Shown here in pieces: positions 44,249-53,357 of a stretch of 64,000 nucleotides of DNA. The position numbers and the translations under genes were made by a program. This DNA is from Lachnospiraceae bacterium (lineage in GTDB: Bacteria > Bacillota > Clostridia > Lachnospirales > Lachnospiraceae), in assembly GCA_017521605.1 (NCBI GenBank), contig JAFXCD010000015.1:32062-96061 (forward strand). Direction: 5' to 3'. Numbering within the stretch: the first letter of the stretch is position 1; each line of letters begins with the position of its first letter. The notes beneath the pieces are model-generated. The model was not told the origin of the DNA and searched no databases. It worked only from the letters and a program-made list of their open reading frames with translations.

Positions 44249-45475
44249 CTATTTTATTCCTGACCAGATAATGGATGCAGTTCCCTTGACAGCTCTATGA
44301 GCCCAATCAAATTCCTTTCTAAAGCTTGTCTGAAACATAGCCACAAAATCTTCTTCCTTATCTACCAGCAGAACACTGGTTCCCGCACCTTCATGATATA
44401 TAGTTCCATCTGACAATATTTGTTCCAAATCCATATTCCTGGAATAAATAGGAACCCCTGCACCATAAAGAATAGGTTGGTTATGCCCAAAGGATACATC
44501 CCTTACATTTTTCCCCAGCAAATTGGTGGTAAGTAATGAAAGTGCTTTTTTGCCGATTACTCTGTTACCACGATAATAACCATCCCGCAAAATCATCTCA
44601 CCCAAATGTACCATTTCCCTACAGGTGGACATCTCCCCGCCTGCTGTATCAGGTATTCCGGGATAACAGGGATAGGTTGGGGCAGCTAATGCCCATAGCC
44701 CTTTTGTCTCAAATTCCTTAGCCAGTCTTAAATCGGTTTCATTGGCAATATTATATCGCTTCAACCATTCTGCAGTTGCATTCTTTCTCCAATGGGTTTC
44801 CCACATTTCACAAGGTTCGAAAATGTATTTTTGTGTATATTCTTCCGCTTCCATCCCCGTAGCTCTTTGAATAATCTCACCCAAAATAGAATAACTGATT
44901 ATCGAATAAATCCATTTTTCTCCCGGCTCTGCATGAAGACCGGTCTTCACCACAGCTGAAATCCAGGTTCCCTTAGGGTCATTCCGGTCCATAGCCTCCC
45001 ACCATCTCCGCTCATCCTGAAGGTAACTGCCTTCCAATGCGCAAATTCCGGAGGTATGAGTAAGTAGATGAAAAATGGTAATCTTACTAAAATCCCCTTC
45101 TTCAAATTCCGGAATCCATTCTTTTACCGGCTGTCCCAGATAAAGAACACCATCCTCCATAAGCTTTAAAATAGCTATTGCCGTAATCATCTTGCCGATG
45201 GACTGAATCTCGAATAAGGTATTGGGTAAAATTGCGTTGTTCCCCTGCCACTCACACGCCAAGGTTCCTATAGCCGAATCTGCAAATACCTTCCCATTTC
45301 TCCAAAGACAATAGCTTCCCGACCAAATCAGACCTTCATCAATCATATTCTGTATATGTCGATTGAGTACTTGTATTCTATTACAATCATAATTCACATC
45401 TTCCGGTGAAGCTTCACAATCTGCACTTATGATTTGTGGCTGTAATTTTTGTATCTCTTTCCAATTTCTAAACAT
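44249..45475 (-). CDS. Beta-lactamase-family serine hydrolase
   Basis: 408 residues of the class C beta-lactamase/esterase/DD-peptidase superfamily. SIGK (in FEIQSIGKMITA) supplies the Ser-x-x-Lys pair. HEGAGTSVLL is the third motif. The second motif, normally YxN (often YSN), reads YSI here, so the Asn is absent. There is no signal peptide, pointing to a cytoplasmic esterase-like enzyme, not a drug-resistance beta-lactamase. It sits 19 bp after the HTH-methyltransferase gene and is probably cotranscribed with it. Confidence 0.82.
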   Translation of the reverse strand: MFRNWKEIQKLQPQIISADCEASPEDVNYDCNRIQVLNRHIQNMIDEGLIWSGSYCLWRNGKVFADSAIGTLACEWQGNNAILPNTLFEIQSIGKMITAIAILKLMEDGVLYLGQPVKEWIPEFEEGDFSKITIFHLLTHTSGICALEGSYLQDERRWWEAMDRNDPKGTWISAVVKTGLHAEPGEKWIYSIISYSILGEIIQRATGMEAEEYTQKYIFEPCEMWETHWRKNATAEWLKRYNIANETDLRLAKEFETKGLWALAAPTYPCYPGIPDTAGGEMSTCREMVHLGEMILRDGYYRGNRVIGKKALSLLTTNLLGKNVRDVSFGHNQPILYGAGVPIYSRNMDLEQILSDGTIYHEGAGTSVLLVDKEEDFVAMFQTSFRKEFDWAHRAVKGTASIIWSGIK

Positions 45476-45493
45476 AAAATTCCTCTTCTTTGA

Positions 45494-46579
45494 CTAAATT
45501 GTGGCATATACAAAGTAAATACCGGATGATTTTACTGCTATGGAATCCTCTAACTCGAAATACTCTCTTGTTTTATCATAGTATGCTTTATACTCCGATG
45601 CCTTTTGTAAACTACACCCGCGACTAACAAAATAATTCACACCACTCTGGTAAGTATCCTCATGCTCATATACATATCTGAAAATAGTATTCATCTCATC
45701 TTTTTCCGGATCCGATGGTTCATAGATAATAACCTGATCACTTAATCTTGCCTGTATATGCTTTAATCCACATTTCTTTAAAAGATACGGTAGCTTCGTT
45801 GCCATACGATAATCCCGCTGTTTATGGGCCATCTCATACTCCCATAAAGGAAGGAAATCCGGGCATTTCATTCCGTTTTCCTCCCTTTCCAAGCCGGAAA
45901 AGTAGCCCACCTGTTCTACTTCCAGATTGGCATCTATCAGCAACAACATTCCACCCGGTCTTAAGGATTCCTTCATTTTCTCAATCACCTTCTCCGGTTG
46001 TTGCATATAAGACATGCAGAACAATGCCACTACTAAATCATACTTCTTTTGTGGATGGTATTCATAAATATTTTCCTGAAAAAACTCATGTTTATAACCA
46101 TTTTTCTTAAAATACTTTATCGCTTCCTGTATTTGTCCTTTATCCAATTCAATCCCCGAATAACTGCTACCTTCCGGTAACAAGGGCAATAATTTCCTGC
46201 CCAGAAATCCATACCCACAGCCAAAATCCAAAACATCCAGCGGCCTATCCAGTTTCCATACCTGATATACCAGAAACTCAAAATAATCATCGTTCCAGTA
46301 CATTGTCTTCCACATCTTTATTAACTCTCTGTTCTCATTCCAATATTCGCTACTATCATATCTCGTTTGGCTGAACTTTTTATCAAAGGCTTCTAAGCCC
46401 AAAATCACATCCGCACTTACTCCAAAAACATCCGCTAAACGGGGTAAATGTGTAATATCAGGCAGATTTACCCCTGTCTCCCACTTACTAATGGTCTGAA
46501 AAGACACCTGCATCCTATCTGCCAATTCTTTTTGCGTCATCCCAGTCTGTTCACGCAGCTCTCTGATGTACAATTTCAT
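45494..46579 (-). CDS. XRE HTH - class I methyltransferase fusion
   Basis: 361 residues from the ATG at 46579 (MKLYIRELREQTGMTQKELA); longer starts lack an RBS. Residues 1-62 are a Cro/CI-type helix-turn-helix (VSFQTISKWETG, LADVFGVSADVIL). Residues 80-300 are an S-adenosylmethionine-dependent methyltransferase with motif I VLDFGCGYGFLG, acidic loop SGIELD, and YDLVVALFCMSYM. An HTH joined to a methyltransferase suggests a regulator whose enzymatic half modifies a ligand, or a DNA-targeted enzyme. The motif is not that of a DNA cytosine or adenine methylase. Confidence 0.85.
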   Translation of the reverse strand: MKLYIRELREQTGMTQKELADRMQVSFQTISKWETGVNLPDITHLPRLADVFGVSADVILGLEAFDKKFSQTRYDSSEYWNENRELIKMWKTMYWNDDYFEFLVYQVWKLDRPLDVLDFGCGYGFLGRKLLPLLPEGSSYSGIELDKGQIQEAIKYFKKNGYKHEFFQENIYEYHPQKKYDLVVALFCMSYMQQPEKVIEKMKESLRPGGMLLLIDANLEVEQVGYFSGLEREENGMKCPDFLPLWEYEMAHKQRDYRMATKLPYLLKKCGLKHIQARLSDQVIIYEPSDPEKDEMNTIFRYVYEHEDTYQSGVNYFVSRGCSLQKASEYKAYYDKTREYFELEDSIAVKSSGIYFVYATI

Positions 46580-46708
46580 AATTGTTATCTTCTCCATTTG
46601 TAAAAACATAAATTATTACAAATATTATATCATTACTCTTTTCTTTTTACTACTATTACAAAATCTCTTTCTGTATTAATTACATCAGATAGCTAACTAT
46701 ATAATATT

Positions 46709-47191
46709 CTACTTTATTTCTCCACAAGCCATCTTCTTTCCTGCATTACCGCCAGGCTGCGTAGTGAAATCATCCGGCCCTGAATGTAATATAATCGTCC
46801 GACCAATAATCTCCTCCACTGTAAACCGGTCTGTTAAAAACATCAAAATAGCATAGCCTTTATTACCGAAAAGTGGTGGCATATCTCCAGAATGTGACGG
46901 GTGGGGACAATTTCCCGGATTATAATGCTGTCCCACTGCGGCAAAAGGATCTTCTGCGTTCCCTTGGCACAAACTCCCATCATGAATATGAAAACCAAAC
47001 ACGGAATTGCCGCAAGCCGACTCTGCCACCGGCAACCCAGTCATTTCTGCCAGCACTACCACTCCCTGGTCCGTCTGATAAAAATCCACCCTTCCCTTTA
47101 TATTGGGATATGCTACGCTCCCTCGCACACGGGCATGTGCATGTGGCGCTTTCTGTAAAATCCCTCGCAGACTCATTCCTTGCTCTACCAT
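46709..47191 (-). CDS. sodC: Cu/Zn superoxide dismutase family protein
   Basis: 160 residues. Copper ligands appear in FGFHIHDG and in IILHSGPDDF; QHYNPGNCPHPSHSGD carries the bridging and zinc ligands including the Asp; GGNAGKKMACGEI ends the fold. The usual arginine of GNAGxR is a Lys here, a substitution that should alter superoxide attraction. No signal peptide is present, although most bacterial SodC proteins are exported. The RBS GGTGGAG precedes the ATG at 47191. In a strict anaerobe this is an uncommon gene; activity is likely but unproven. Confidence 0.85.
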   Translation of the reverse strand: MVEQGMSLRGILQKAPHAHARVRGSVAYPNIKGRVDFYQTDQGVVVLAEMTGLPVAESACGNSVFGFHIHDGSLCQGNAEDPFAAVGQHYNPGNCPHPSHSGDMPPLFGNKGYAILMFLTDRFTVEEIIGRTIILHSGPDDFTTQPGGNAGKKMACGEIK

Positions 47192-47339
47192 ATTGTCTCC
47201 ACCTATAACAAGAACCGGTTTTGCTGTTTACGCTAACCTTGTACCATTCCTTTTATTCTTCTTTATGGTAAATTATATGCGTGGATACATATTTCGTTCC
47301 CCTTCTTGTTACACATTGGCTTACGAACAATCAAAAGAA

Positions 47340-47367
47340 TCCCGTCCGCTTGACAAAACGGACGGGA
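47340..47367 (-). terminator. Intrinsic terminator
   Basis: TCCCGTCCG pairs perfectly with CGGACGGGA; followed on the minus strand by ATTCTTTTG. It ends the signal-peptidase cluster. Confidence 0.75.
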
Positions 47368-47372
47368 GAACA

Positions 47373-47675
47373 TTATTCCTCTTCGTATTCTTCTATTTCA
47401 ATTACATGCTCCTCCACGCTCATCTCCATGGTTCCGGAAGATGATAAATTAGCACTGAAAAGCACTGTACCTAAAACCATCAGCAAAATAGACAATCCCA
47501 CGAACACAGCAAAAATTGTCCCGATTGTTTTCCAAATCCTGTGTGCACGACGATTTTTAATCACTAACTGCTCGTTAATACGGGCCAGCTGCTCTACCAC
47601 TTCATCACTCTTCTGCTCACTTACTATCGGTGCTCCCAGTAGCTCCTTGCTGTCTACCTCCAGCATATCCGCCAT
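47373..47675 (-). CDS. Small membrane protein, unknown function
   Basis: 100 residues: a charged N-terminal helix (residues 20-40, possibly coiled coil), one transmembrane helix at about 50-74, and an acidic tail ending IEEYEEE. Last gene of the minus-strand cluster that begins with the SH3-domain protein. No family recognised. Confidence 0.65.
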   Translation of the reverse strand: MADMLEVDSKELLGAPIVSEQKSDEVVEQLARINEQLVIKNRRAHRIWKTIGTIFAVFVGLSILLMVLGTVLFSANLSSSGTMEMSVEEHVIEIEEYEEE

Positions 47676-47758
47676 CTCCTGTTTTTCATAGGCTCATTTT
47701 AAATATATGCTGCTATTTTAACAAGTAATACAAATTAACATTGATCGATAAGCCCTTA

Positions 47759-48016
47759 TTAACGACGAAAACGATATATCTGAACCCCTAACCAAATTGA
47801 AGTAACCACTATTATCACACTCCCCAGCGACACCATCCAATTGGTTCCGTTGGCAATACCAAAACCAATTAATAAACCGCCTCCGCCAAATACGATAAGC
47901 AGAAACAGTGCTGACAAAACTCTTTTCAAAGCACGTGGGATTTTTATTTTAGGAAAAATCTCTACCAGAAATTCTAATACTACTTCCAAAAAAAATTCTA
48001 TAATATCATCCAACAT
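47759..48016 (-). CDS. Small membrane protein, unknown function
   Basis: 85 residues. An amphipathic N-terminal helix (DDIIEFFLEVVLEFLVEIF) is followed by a basic stretch and two membrane helices with a GGGG turn between. It starts two bases after the stop of the upstream gene, which suggests joint function with that membrane protein. Confidence 0.65.
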   Translation of the reverse strand: MLDDIIEFFLEVVLEFLVEIFPKIKIPRALKRVLSALFLLIVFGGGGLLIGFGIANGTNWMVSLGSVIIVVTSIWLGVQIYRFRR

Positions 48017-48018
48017 TT

Positions 48019-48570
48019 CTATTTCAACCTGCTCTGTTCATCTATGGCTTCTTTTTTCTCAATGGTAATAACTCTGTCACGCTCTCCCCTTCTGGTACAG
48101 GAAAGTTCAAACACTTTGGTATTCTCCATAACATTTTCCACGTTATATACGTTTCCGTTTCCGATCAGGTAATAAGAGGTTTCCTCTGAGGTCCAAAGGA
48201 TTTCACTACCCTTCAGCCACCACATGCTTAGAAAAATACCTATAGCTGCTATATAAAAAACACCTTGAATATTAATCAGATTGCTCTTTAACACTACCAG
48301 TCCCACATGGAATACCACCAGTACAAAGATTTGCTTAAACAATCGGTACTCAAACACCTGCATTTTATGGCTTTTGCATTTTGTCATCATATACATCTGC
48401 TGTATCACACTGGCTTCACCCAACGCTATCACTATCACTGCAATGATTCCTGCTACCAGTGTTACGCCCACATCCGCCTTTACATTGGCCTGTTGCCAAT
48501 AATCACAAAGCCGGAATAAGACTACATTCCAAACAAACGTTAGTATTAAAAAATGACCTTTCTTCAGCAT
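48019..48570 (-). CDS. Membrane protein, unknown function
   Basis: 183 residues with four predicted membrane helices and a soluble C-terminal ~55 residues (WTSEETSYYLIGNGNVYNVE...). It lies 15 bp after the signal peptidase gene and two bases before the next membrane-protein gene. No family recognised. Confidence 0.65.
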   Translation of the reverse strand: MLKKGHFLILTFVWNVVLFRLCDYWQQANVKADVGVTLVAGIIAVIVIALGEASVIQQMYMMTKCKSHKMQVFEYRLFKQIFVLVVFHVGLVVLKSNLINIQGVFYIAAIGIFLSMWWLKGSEILWTSEETSYYLIGNGNVYNVENVMENTKVFELSCTRRGERDRVITIEKKEAIDEQSRLK

Positions 48571-48585
48571 CCTTCCATAACCTCT

Positions 48586-49110
48586 CTATTTTAAGATTTT
48601 TAACTCCGGGTAAAACATGATTTTTACTTTTCCCACAATATCTTCCTTTTTTACAAATGCATTTTTCCAATACCTTGAATCCCAGGAATTATTCCGGTTA
48701 TCTCCCAACATAAAATAACAATCCTCAGGCACCACGAAAGGCTTAAAATCCTGTTCCAGTCTTATAGAAGTATAATCCTCTGTTAGCGGCAATCCATTTA
48801 CATAAACCAGACCATCCATCCCCTGAATAGTGTCTCCGGGCACACCCATAACCCGCTTCAGAAAGAGCTGCTTAGGGTCATCCGGCCAGTAAAACGCTAC
48901 AATATCTCCCCTTTCCGGCTCCTCCAGTACATAAGCCAGACGGTTAATCAATATGCGGCTTCCTGTCATAACTGTTTCTTCCATGGATCCCGTAGGCACT
49001 TGGGCTGCTGCCAATACATTTTCTTTTATTATCAGCGCCGCTATCAGTGCAAACAACACTGCTTTTCCCATCTCCCATGCTTCCCGTAAGATTCGCTCCC
49101 TGACTTTCAT
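48586..49110 (-). CDS. lepB: Signal peptidase I
   Basis: 174 residues, family S26. One N-terminal membrane helix, then the nucleophile Ser in VPTGSMEETV, the general-base Lys in FLKRVMGVPGD, and box E GDNRNNSWDSRYW. It removes signal peptides of exported proteins, such as the large surface proteins in this window. RBS GGAGG; it starts three bases after the SH3-protein stop. Confidence 0.95.
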   Translation of the reverse strand: MKVRERILREAWEMGKAVLFALIAALIIKENVLAAAQVPTGSMEETVMTGSRILINRLAYVLEEPERGDIVAFYWPDDPKQLFLKRVMGVPGDTIQGMDGLVYVNGLPLTEDYTSIRLEQDFKPFVVPEDCYFMLGDNRNNSWDSRYWKNAFVKKEDIVGKVKIMFYPELKILK

Positions 49111-49113
49111 AAC

Positions 49114-49926
49114 TTACTCCTCCACTACATATACATAACTGCTGACGCAGTATAAAGTCTGTCCTTCGTATTCTACACGGGACCAGCCTACATCCGTATT
49201 AATGCCGGTCCGTTTTACTACTGTACCATAGGGTAATATGGCTACAACTACAGCTTCCGGATTGGTTACACTGGGTAACTTACGCAGATTTACCTCCATC
49301 TTAGGTGACACCAGCTCCTCACAGGCTGTAAATACTGTCTTAATACCATCATCATCTATGGGTACCGAGGTAGGCACCGGTGTAGGTGGTGTCAAATCCG
49401 TAGTCAGATAATTCGATACTGCATAATACACCTCGCCTTTATATTTTACCTTGGACCAACCACTATCACTGATACCGATACGGGTTGCTGTTTGTCCGTT
49501 CTTTAAGGTCAACATAACCTTACTCTCTACGGACTGACTTGGCATATTTCTTAAATTCGTAGCATCCTTAGCCGTAACGGTTTCTTCTACCTCCCGGAAA
49601 ACATGTCCTTCCTCCACATTGGGCTCCTCTGTCTCGGGTATTATTTCTGAGGGATCCTGTCCCATTCCTGTTGGATTCTCATTCTCTATGGAAGTCTCTG
49701 TCTGTGGTCTGGGTGTAAAAGTAGTTAAGGGTGTTGCTGTTGGTTTGGGAGTCTCTGTGGCTTGGGGCTGCAGGCTTTCTTCGCCAGGTACCTCCTTGTC
49801 ACTTCCAAACAAAAAGTACACACCAGCAAACAGTAGTATACACAGTACCACTGCTGCCACACCCACTAAAACTCTCCCTAATACGGATGGTTCTTCCTCC
49901 AATTCATATTCATCATCCTGCTTCAT
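49114..49926 (-). CDS. Membrane-anchored protein with two SH3 domains
   Basis: 270 residues: a short cytoplasmic start, one transmembrane helix at about 18-40, a Pro/Thr-rich linker to about 95, then two bacterial SH3 domains (TNLRNMPSQSVESKVMLTL..., VNLRKLPSVTNPEAVVVAIL...) that typically bind peptidoglycan. First gene of the cluster with signal peptidase I, so a link between wall sensing and secretion is possible. Confidence 0.85.
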   Translation of the reverse strand: MKQDDEYELEEEPSVLGRVLVGVAAVVLCILLFAGVYFLFGSDKEVPGEESLQPQATETPKPTATPLTTFTPRPQTETSIENENPTGMGQDPSEIIPETEEPNVEEGHVFREVEETVTAKDATNLRNMPSQSVESKVMLTLKNGQTATRIGISDSGWSKVKYKGEVYYAVSNYLTTDLTPPTPVPTSVPIDDDGIKTVFTACEELVSPKMEVNLRKLPSVTNPEAVVVAILPYGTVVKRTGINTDVGWSRVEYEGQTLYCVSSYVYVVEE

Positions 49927-50138
49927 ATGCCATACCTCTTGTTATTTCCGGAAAATCTCTTTTGTTCCCAATACAAAATATCTACATTCCTGTGAGTATC
50001 ATAACACTATTATAACAAAAACACAAAATATTTCTGTTATAGACATACCTGCTTTACAAAAATTTAAGAATATCTTCTTATAAACTTTTTACTTGTATGA
50101 TAAAATATCTATGTAACTTTTGATGAGGAGAATTTATT

Positions 50139-51350
50139 ATGAAACAAATGATATCCCCTAAGCGGTTTCTTATTTTCGTCCCCCTTTTGATTCTTTTGAT
50201 GGCAGCATGCGGAAAAACTTACCACAAAAACAATGCTATCCGGCTTGTCAACACTGTCCCAATAATAGAGAGCCTTTCTCCCGAACCTACTGCTTCCCCG
50301 ATTATAAGTGAAACAATTACAGACGATAGTAGCACAACCACACCTCAAAATGAGACCATCACTACAGTTGAAGAAATATTTTATGATAACCAAACAGATA
50401 CTACTACAAAAATCATCTATGAATACAATGAATCCGGTCATCTTTTACGCGAAATAACTTATATCGCAGATGGCAATACTACAGATGACTTTGCAGTTGG
50501 TAATTATGAACAAGCCGACAACCATGGTATCATTCACTATGATTCAACCACTATAAATCAGCTTACTGATACAGAAATGAAGGAGGTCTTTACAGTTACA
50601 ATAAAAGAGCTTGCCCCTCTATATCAACAGGCACGCGAAATCTATGGGCGCTATGGTGTTGTAATCCTTTTAGCTGACAAGATAATACATATGAATGACC
50701 AGGCTGAATACTGTTATGAATATGACAAAATTCAAGACTCTCTTAATATGATCAGACGTTGCTTAGACTGCTATCCTACAAACTTTTTCAATAGTTTATC
50801 AAATGAATCTGAACAAATAATTCCCTGCATACAATTGGTAGAGTCGGGCACCTTCTCAGGCGTATATTATGGGGGTGATAAATATAAACTAATTCAATTG
50901 GATGTAAATAATTATACACCATACGAAACATATGATGACAAAGGCGAATACTTCTGCTATACACTTCATCATGAAATATCCCATATGATAAGCGATATTC
51001 TTTTAAACAGAGCCAAACATTCCATCTGCTCCTTAACTGAGAAACAATGGAACAGCTTTAATCCCAAGGATTTTGAGTATGCTAATATCTATAATAGTAA
51101 TAAGGAAATTGCTATATATGATACCAATAATTATAAGGAGTATTTTATTAACAGCTATGGTTGCTTAACCCCGGATGAAGACCGTGCCACCATCTTTGGT
51201 GAAGCTATGACTTTTTATCAGGGCTATGAACGGAATCCCTTCACTAAATATACCAAAGCAAAATTAAAATACTATAGTAATTGTATTAAAGCTGAATTTC
51301 ATAATGATAATTGGCCGGATTTTGTCCCTTGGGAATTAATAATCAACTAA
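50139..51350 (+). CDS. Lipoprotein with HExxH metalloprotease signature
   Basis: 403 residues. The signal peptide ends in LLMAACGK (lipobox). After a Thr/Ser-rich linker and a long helical region, LHHEISHMI (about residue 278) gives a zinc-binding HExxH, and DEDRATIFGEAMTF about 65-75 residues later supplies acidic residues that could be the third ligand, as in gluzincins. RBS GAGGAG. A shared terminator follows. I did not assign a MEROPS family; substrate unknown. Confidence 0.7.
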   Translation: MKQMISPKRFLIFVPLLILLMAACGKTYHKNNAIRLVNTVPIIESLSPEPTASPIISETITDDSSTTTPQNETITTVEEIFYDNQTDTTTKIIYEYNESGHLLREITYIADGNTTDDFAVGNYEQADNHGIIHYDSTTINQLTDTEMKEVFTVTIKELAPLYQQAREIYGRYGVVILLADKIIHMNDQAEYCYEYDKIQDSLNMIRRCLDCYPTNFFNSLSNESEQIIPCIQLVESGTFSGVYYGGDKYKLIQLDVNNYTPYETYDDKGEYFCYTLHHEISHMISDILLNRAKHSICSLTEKQWNSFNPKDFEYANIYNSNKEIAIYDTNNYKEYFINSYGCLTPDEDRATIFGEAMTFYQGYERNPFTKYTKAKLKYYSNCIKAEFHNDNWPDFVPWELIIN

Positions 51351-51363
51351 CACATTAAAATAA

Positions 51364-51410
51364 GGATATCTGTACCCATCATCCTCTTTGGCATACAGAT
51401 ATCCCTATTT
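51364..51410. terminator. Bidirectional intrinsic terminator
   Basis: Perfect 11-bp arms GGATATCTGTA (51364-51374) and TACAGATATCC (51394-51404), then CTATTTTTAC on the plus strand; serves the lipoprotein gene and the small gene ending at 51411. Confidence 0.85.
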
Positions 51411-51647
51411 TTACATGGTTTTCGGTCCTTCGTACAAAGAATTAATATTCTTATCCGGTACCAGTTCATCCACAATTTTCTGCATTTCCTTTTTGCTTTT
51501 GGCATCCTTGCATTTCATCAGAATCTCTTCCTTTTCACTTTCTGACATCTCAGAATACCGACGCATGGCGGCCTCATTCTTAATCAGCGCAAAACCGAAA
51601 CCCATGGGCACTTCACGCAAAATATCATCTCTATTGTTGGTTTCCAT
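51411..51647 (-). CDS. Small conserved-looking protein
   Basis: 78 residues from the ATG at 51647 (RBS AAGGAGAG). Highly charged and helical with MGFGFALIKNEAAMRRYSEM and SESEKEEILMKCKDAKS. I recall similar short proteins in Clostridia with the MGFGxAL motif but no function. Confidence 0.7.
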   Translation of the reverse strand: METNNRDDILREVPMGFGFALIKNEAAMRRYSEMSESEKEEILMKCKDAKSKKEMQKIVDELVPDKNINSLYEGPKTM

Positions 51648-51712
51648 CACACACTCTCCTTAATTCCTATATTTTGAGTTAGTATGTGCGGATTTTCAAT
51701 ATTTATCCACAG

Positions 51713-52501
51713 CTATGCTGCCATGTCTCTCTTTTTATACACTACTCCTCCCAAGATAACAACGAATACTGTCACTGCCAGTCCTATCAGCATGAGCCCC
51801 ATTCTGGAATCTCCGCCACTATAGATTTCAGCAGCATTGGCATAGTAAAAAGGGGTGAAAAATTTCAAAAACTCCAAATCCGGCACAATATTGCACATAA
51901 TATCCATGAGATAAAAAAACACTGCCAGACCTAATGCCATACCGATTTGCTTACGCCTGCACACTGCGGAAATCAGGTAGCATATACTTCCCACCTCTAT
52001 CTGCATTACCAATGCAAGTACATGGTACTCCACATATTCTGCCATGGCAATTTCCTCACCAATAACAAGAAAGCCTATGATATCCAACCCAATACAAACC
52101 AGATTAAACACCAGAATCAGTAATAGTAATGCCACATATTTCCACAGATAAATATAGGTACGACTTACCGGCATGGTGTGCAAAAACTCCATAGTGTGTC
52201 CTTCTTCTTCCTTGGACAAAAGCACCGCACCTGTCATTGCTGCAAACATAGCGCCACCTACCAGAAAAATAATGCTGATTTGCGTAGCATAAAAACCTGC
52301 CAATGTAGCAATACTCACCTTATCCATACCAAATGCAGCGGAAAAATTGCCCATCTGCGTAAACATCTGCCCCATTTCCTCCATGCTTTCCGCCACACTT
52401 TCAAACAGTAAAATGCAACCGCTACAACAAAGCCCTACACATAATGTCCAAATCAGCAGAGACTTAAAATTCATTTTCCATTCCTGTTTTAGTAATGTCA
52501 T
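51713..52501 (-). CDS. ABC-2 type permease
   Basis: 262 residues, six membrane helices with LSKEEEGHTMEFLHTMPVSR between helices 2 and 3, a hallmark of ABC-2 permeases. It follows its ATPase by 11 bp and closes the LytTR operon. Probably an efflux pump for an antimicrobial or lipid; no direct evidence of substrate. Confidence 0.88.
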   Translation of the reverse strand: MTLLKQEWKMNFKSLLIWTLCVGLCCSGCILLFESVAESMEEMGQMFTQMGNFSAAFGMDKVSIATLAGFYATQISIIFLVGGAMFAAMTGAVLLSKEEEGHTMEFLHTMPVSRTYIYLWKYVALLLLILVFNLVCIGLDIIGFLVIGEEIAMAEYVEYHVLALVMQIEVGSICYLISAVCRRKQIGMALGLAVFFYLMDIMCNIVPDLEFLKFFTPFYYANAAEIYSGGDSRMGLMLIGLAVTVFVVILGGVVYKKRDMAA

Positions 52502-52512
52502 ACCCTTCCTCC

Positions 52513-53331
52513 TTAATCATAATACTGCATAAAGATCTCCTCCAATGAAGGCTCTTCAATCAATACATCATCCGGTTCCATAGCTGATAGTTTCTGTAAC
52601 AACTCCTTCATAGCTCCATCATGGGTAAAGTGCTCCTCCTTACCATCCTTCCAAGTCTTAACCAGACGTAAGTTTGTATGGGACAAGTTTTCCACTGTAT
52701 CCACTCTTAATATTTTACCCTCCTTAATGATGGCTGCATTGCGACAATATTTCTTTACCTCCGACAACACATGGGAAGACAGGAAACAGGTTGCACCCTT
52801 TTTATTAGCCTCCTGCAGTAGCTGGAAAAAGGTATCCTGCATCAAAGGGTCCAGACCGGAAGTGGGCTCGTCCAGTATAAGCAACTTAGGCTGGTGCTGC
52901 AGGGCACAGACAATGCTTACCTTTTTACGATTTCCCAGTGATAACTCCTGTATCTTCTTGCCGGTATCCACCTGCAGCTTCTCACAGAGCCTGCCAGCCT
53001 CCTCACTACAATCCTTCTTATGCATATCTGCAGCAAAACGTATCACGTCTTTTACCTTCATAGTAGGGTAAAAACAAGTCTCCGAAGGCATATAACCTAC
53101 CTCCTTCAGTATCTCTGTTTTTTGTGTACGGGCATCCATTCCAAGGATGCGGATATCTCCCTCATACTGTAGCATACCCAGCATGGAACGGATGGTGGTA
53201 GACTTGCCGGCACCATTGGGTCCCAGGAAAGCAAAGATATCTCCCTCTTCTACTGCCAAACTGATACCTGCCACCCCTCGGTGCTTTCCGTATGTTTTTG
53301 TTACGTTTTCTATTTCAATAATATGAGCCAT
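52513..53331 (-). CDS. ABC transporter ATP-binding protein
   Basis: 272 residues. Walker A GPNGAGKST, Q-loop GYMPSE, signature LSLGNRKK, Walker B LLILDEPTSGLD and switch His SSHVLSE. Pairs with the permease 11 bp downstream. Resembles antibiotic/bacteriocin-export ATPases of the CcmA type. Confidence 0.93.
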   Translation of the reverse strand: MAHIIEIENVTKTYGKHRGVAGISLAVEEGDIFAFLGPNGAGKSTTIRSMLGMLQYEGDIRILGMDARTQKTEILKEVGYMPSETCFYPTMKVKDVIRFAADMHKKDCSEEAGRLCEKLQVDTGKKIQELSLGNRKKVSIVCALQHQPKLLILDEPTSGLDPLMQDTFFQLLQEANKKGATCFLSSHVLSEVKKYCRNAAIIKEGKILRVDTVENLSHTNLRLVKTWKDGKEEHFTHDGAMKELLQKLSAMEPDDVLIEEPSLEEIFMQYYD

Positions 53332-53357
53332 AGGATACTCCCTTCTTTTGTATGATG

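Noticed and set aside
50109-50441. 110-residue minus-strand frame opposite the HExxH lipoprotein gene
   Set aside because: Antisense to a gene with a good RBS, signal peptide and sensible domain layout.
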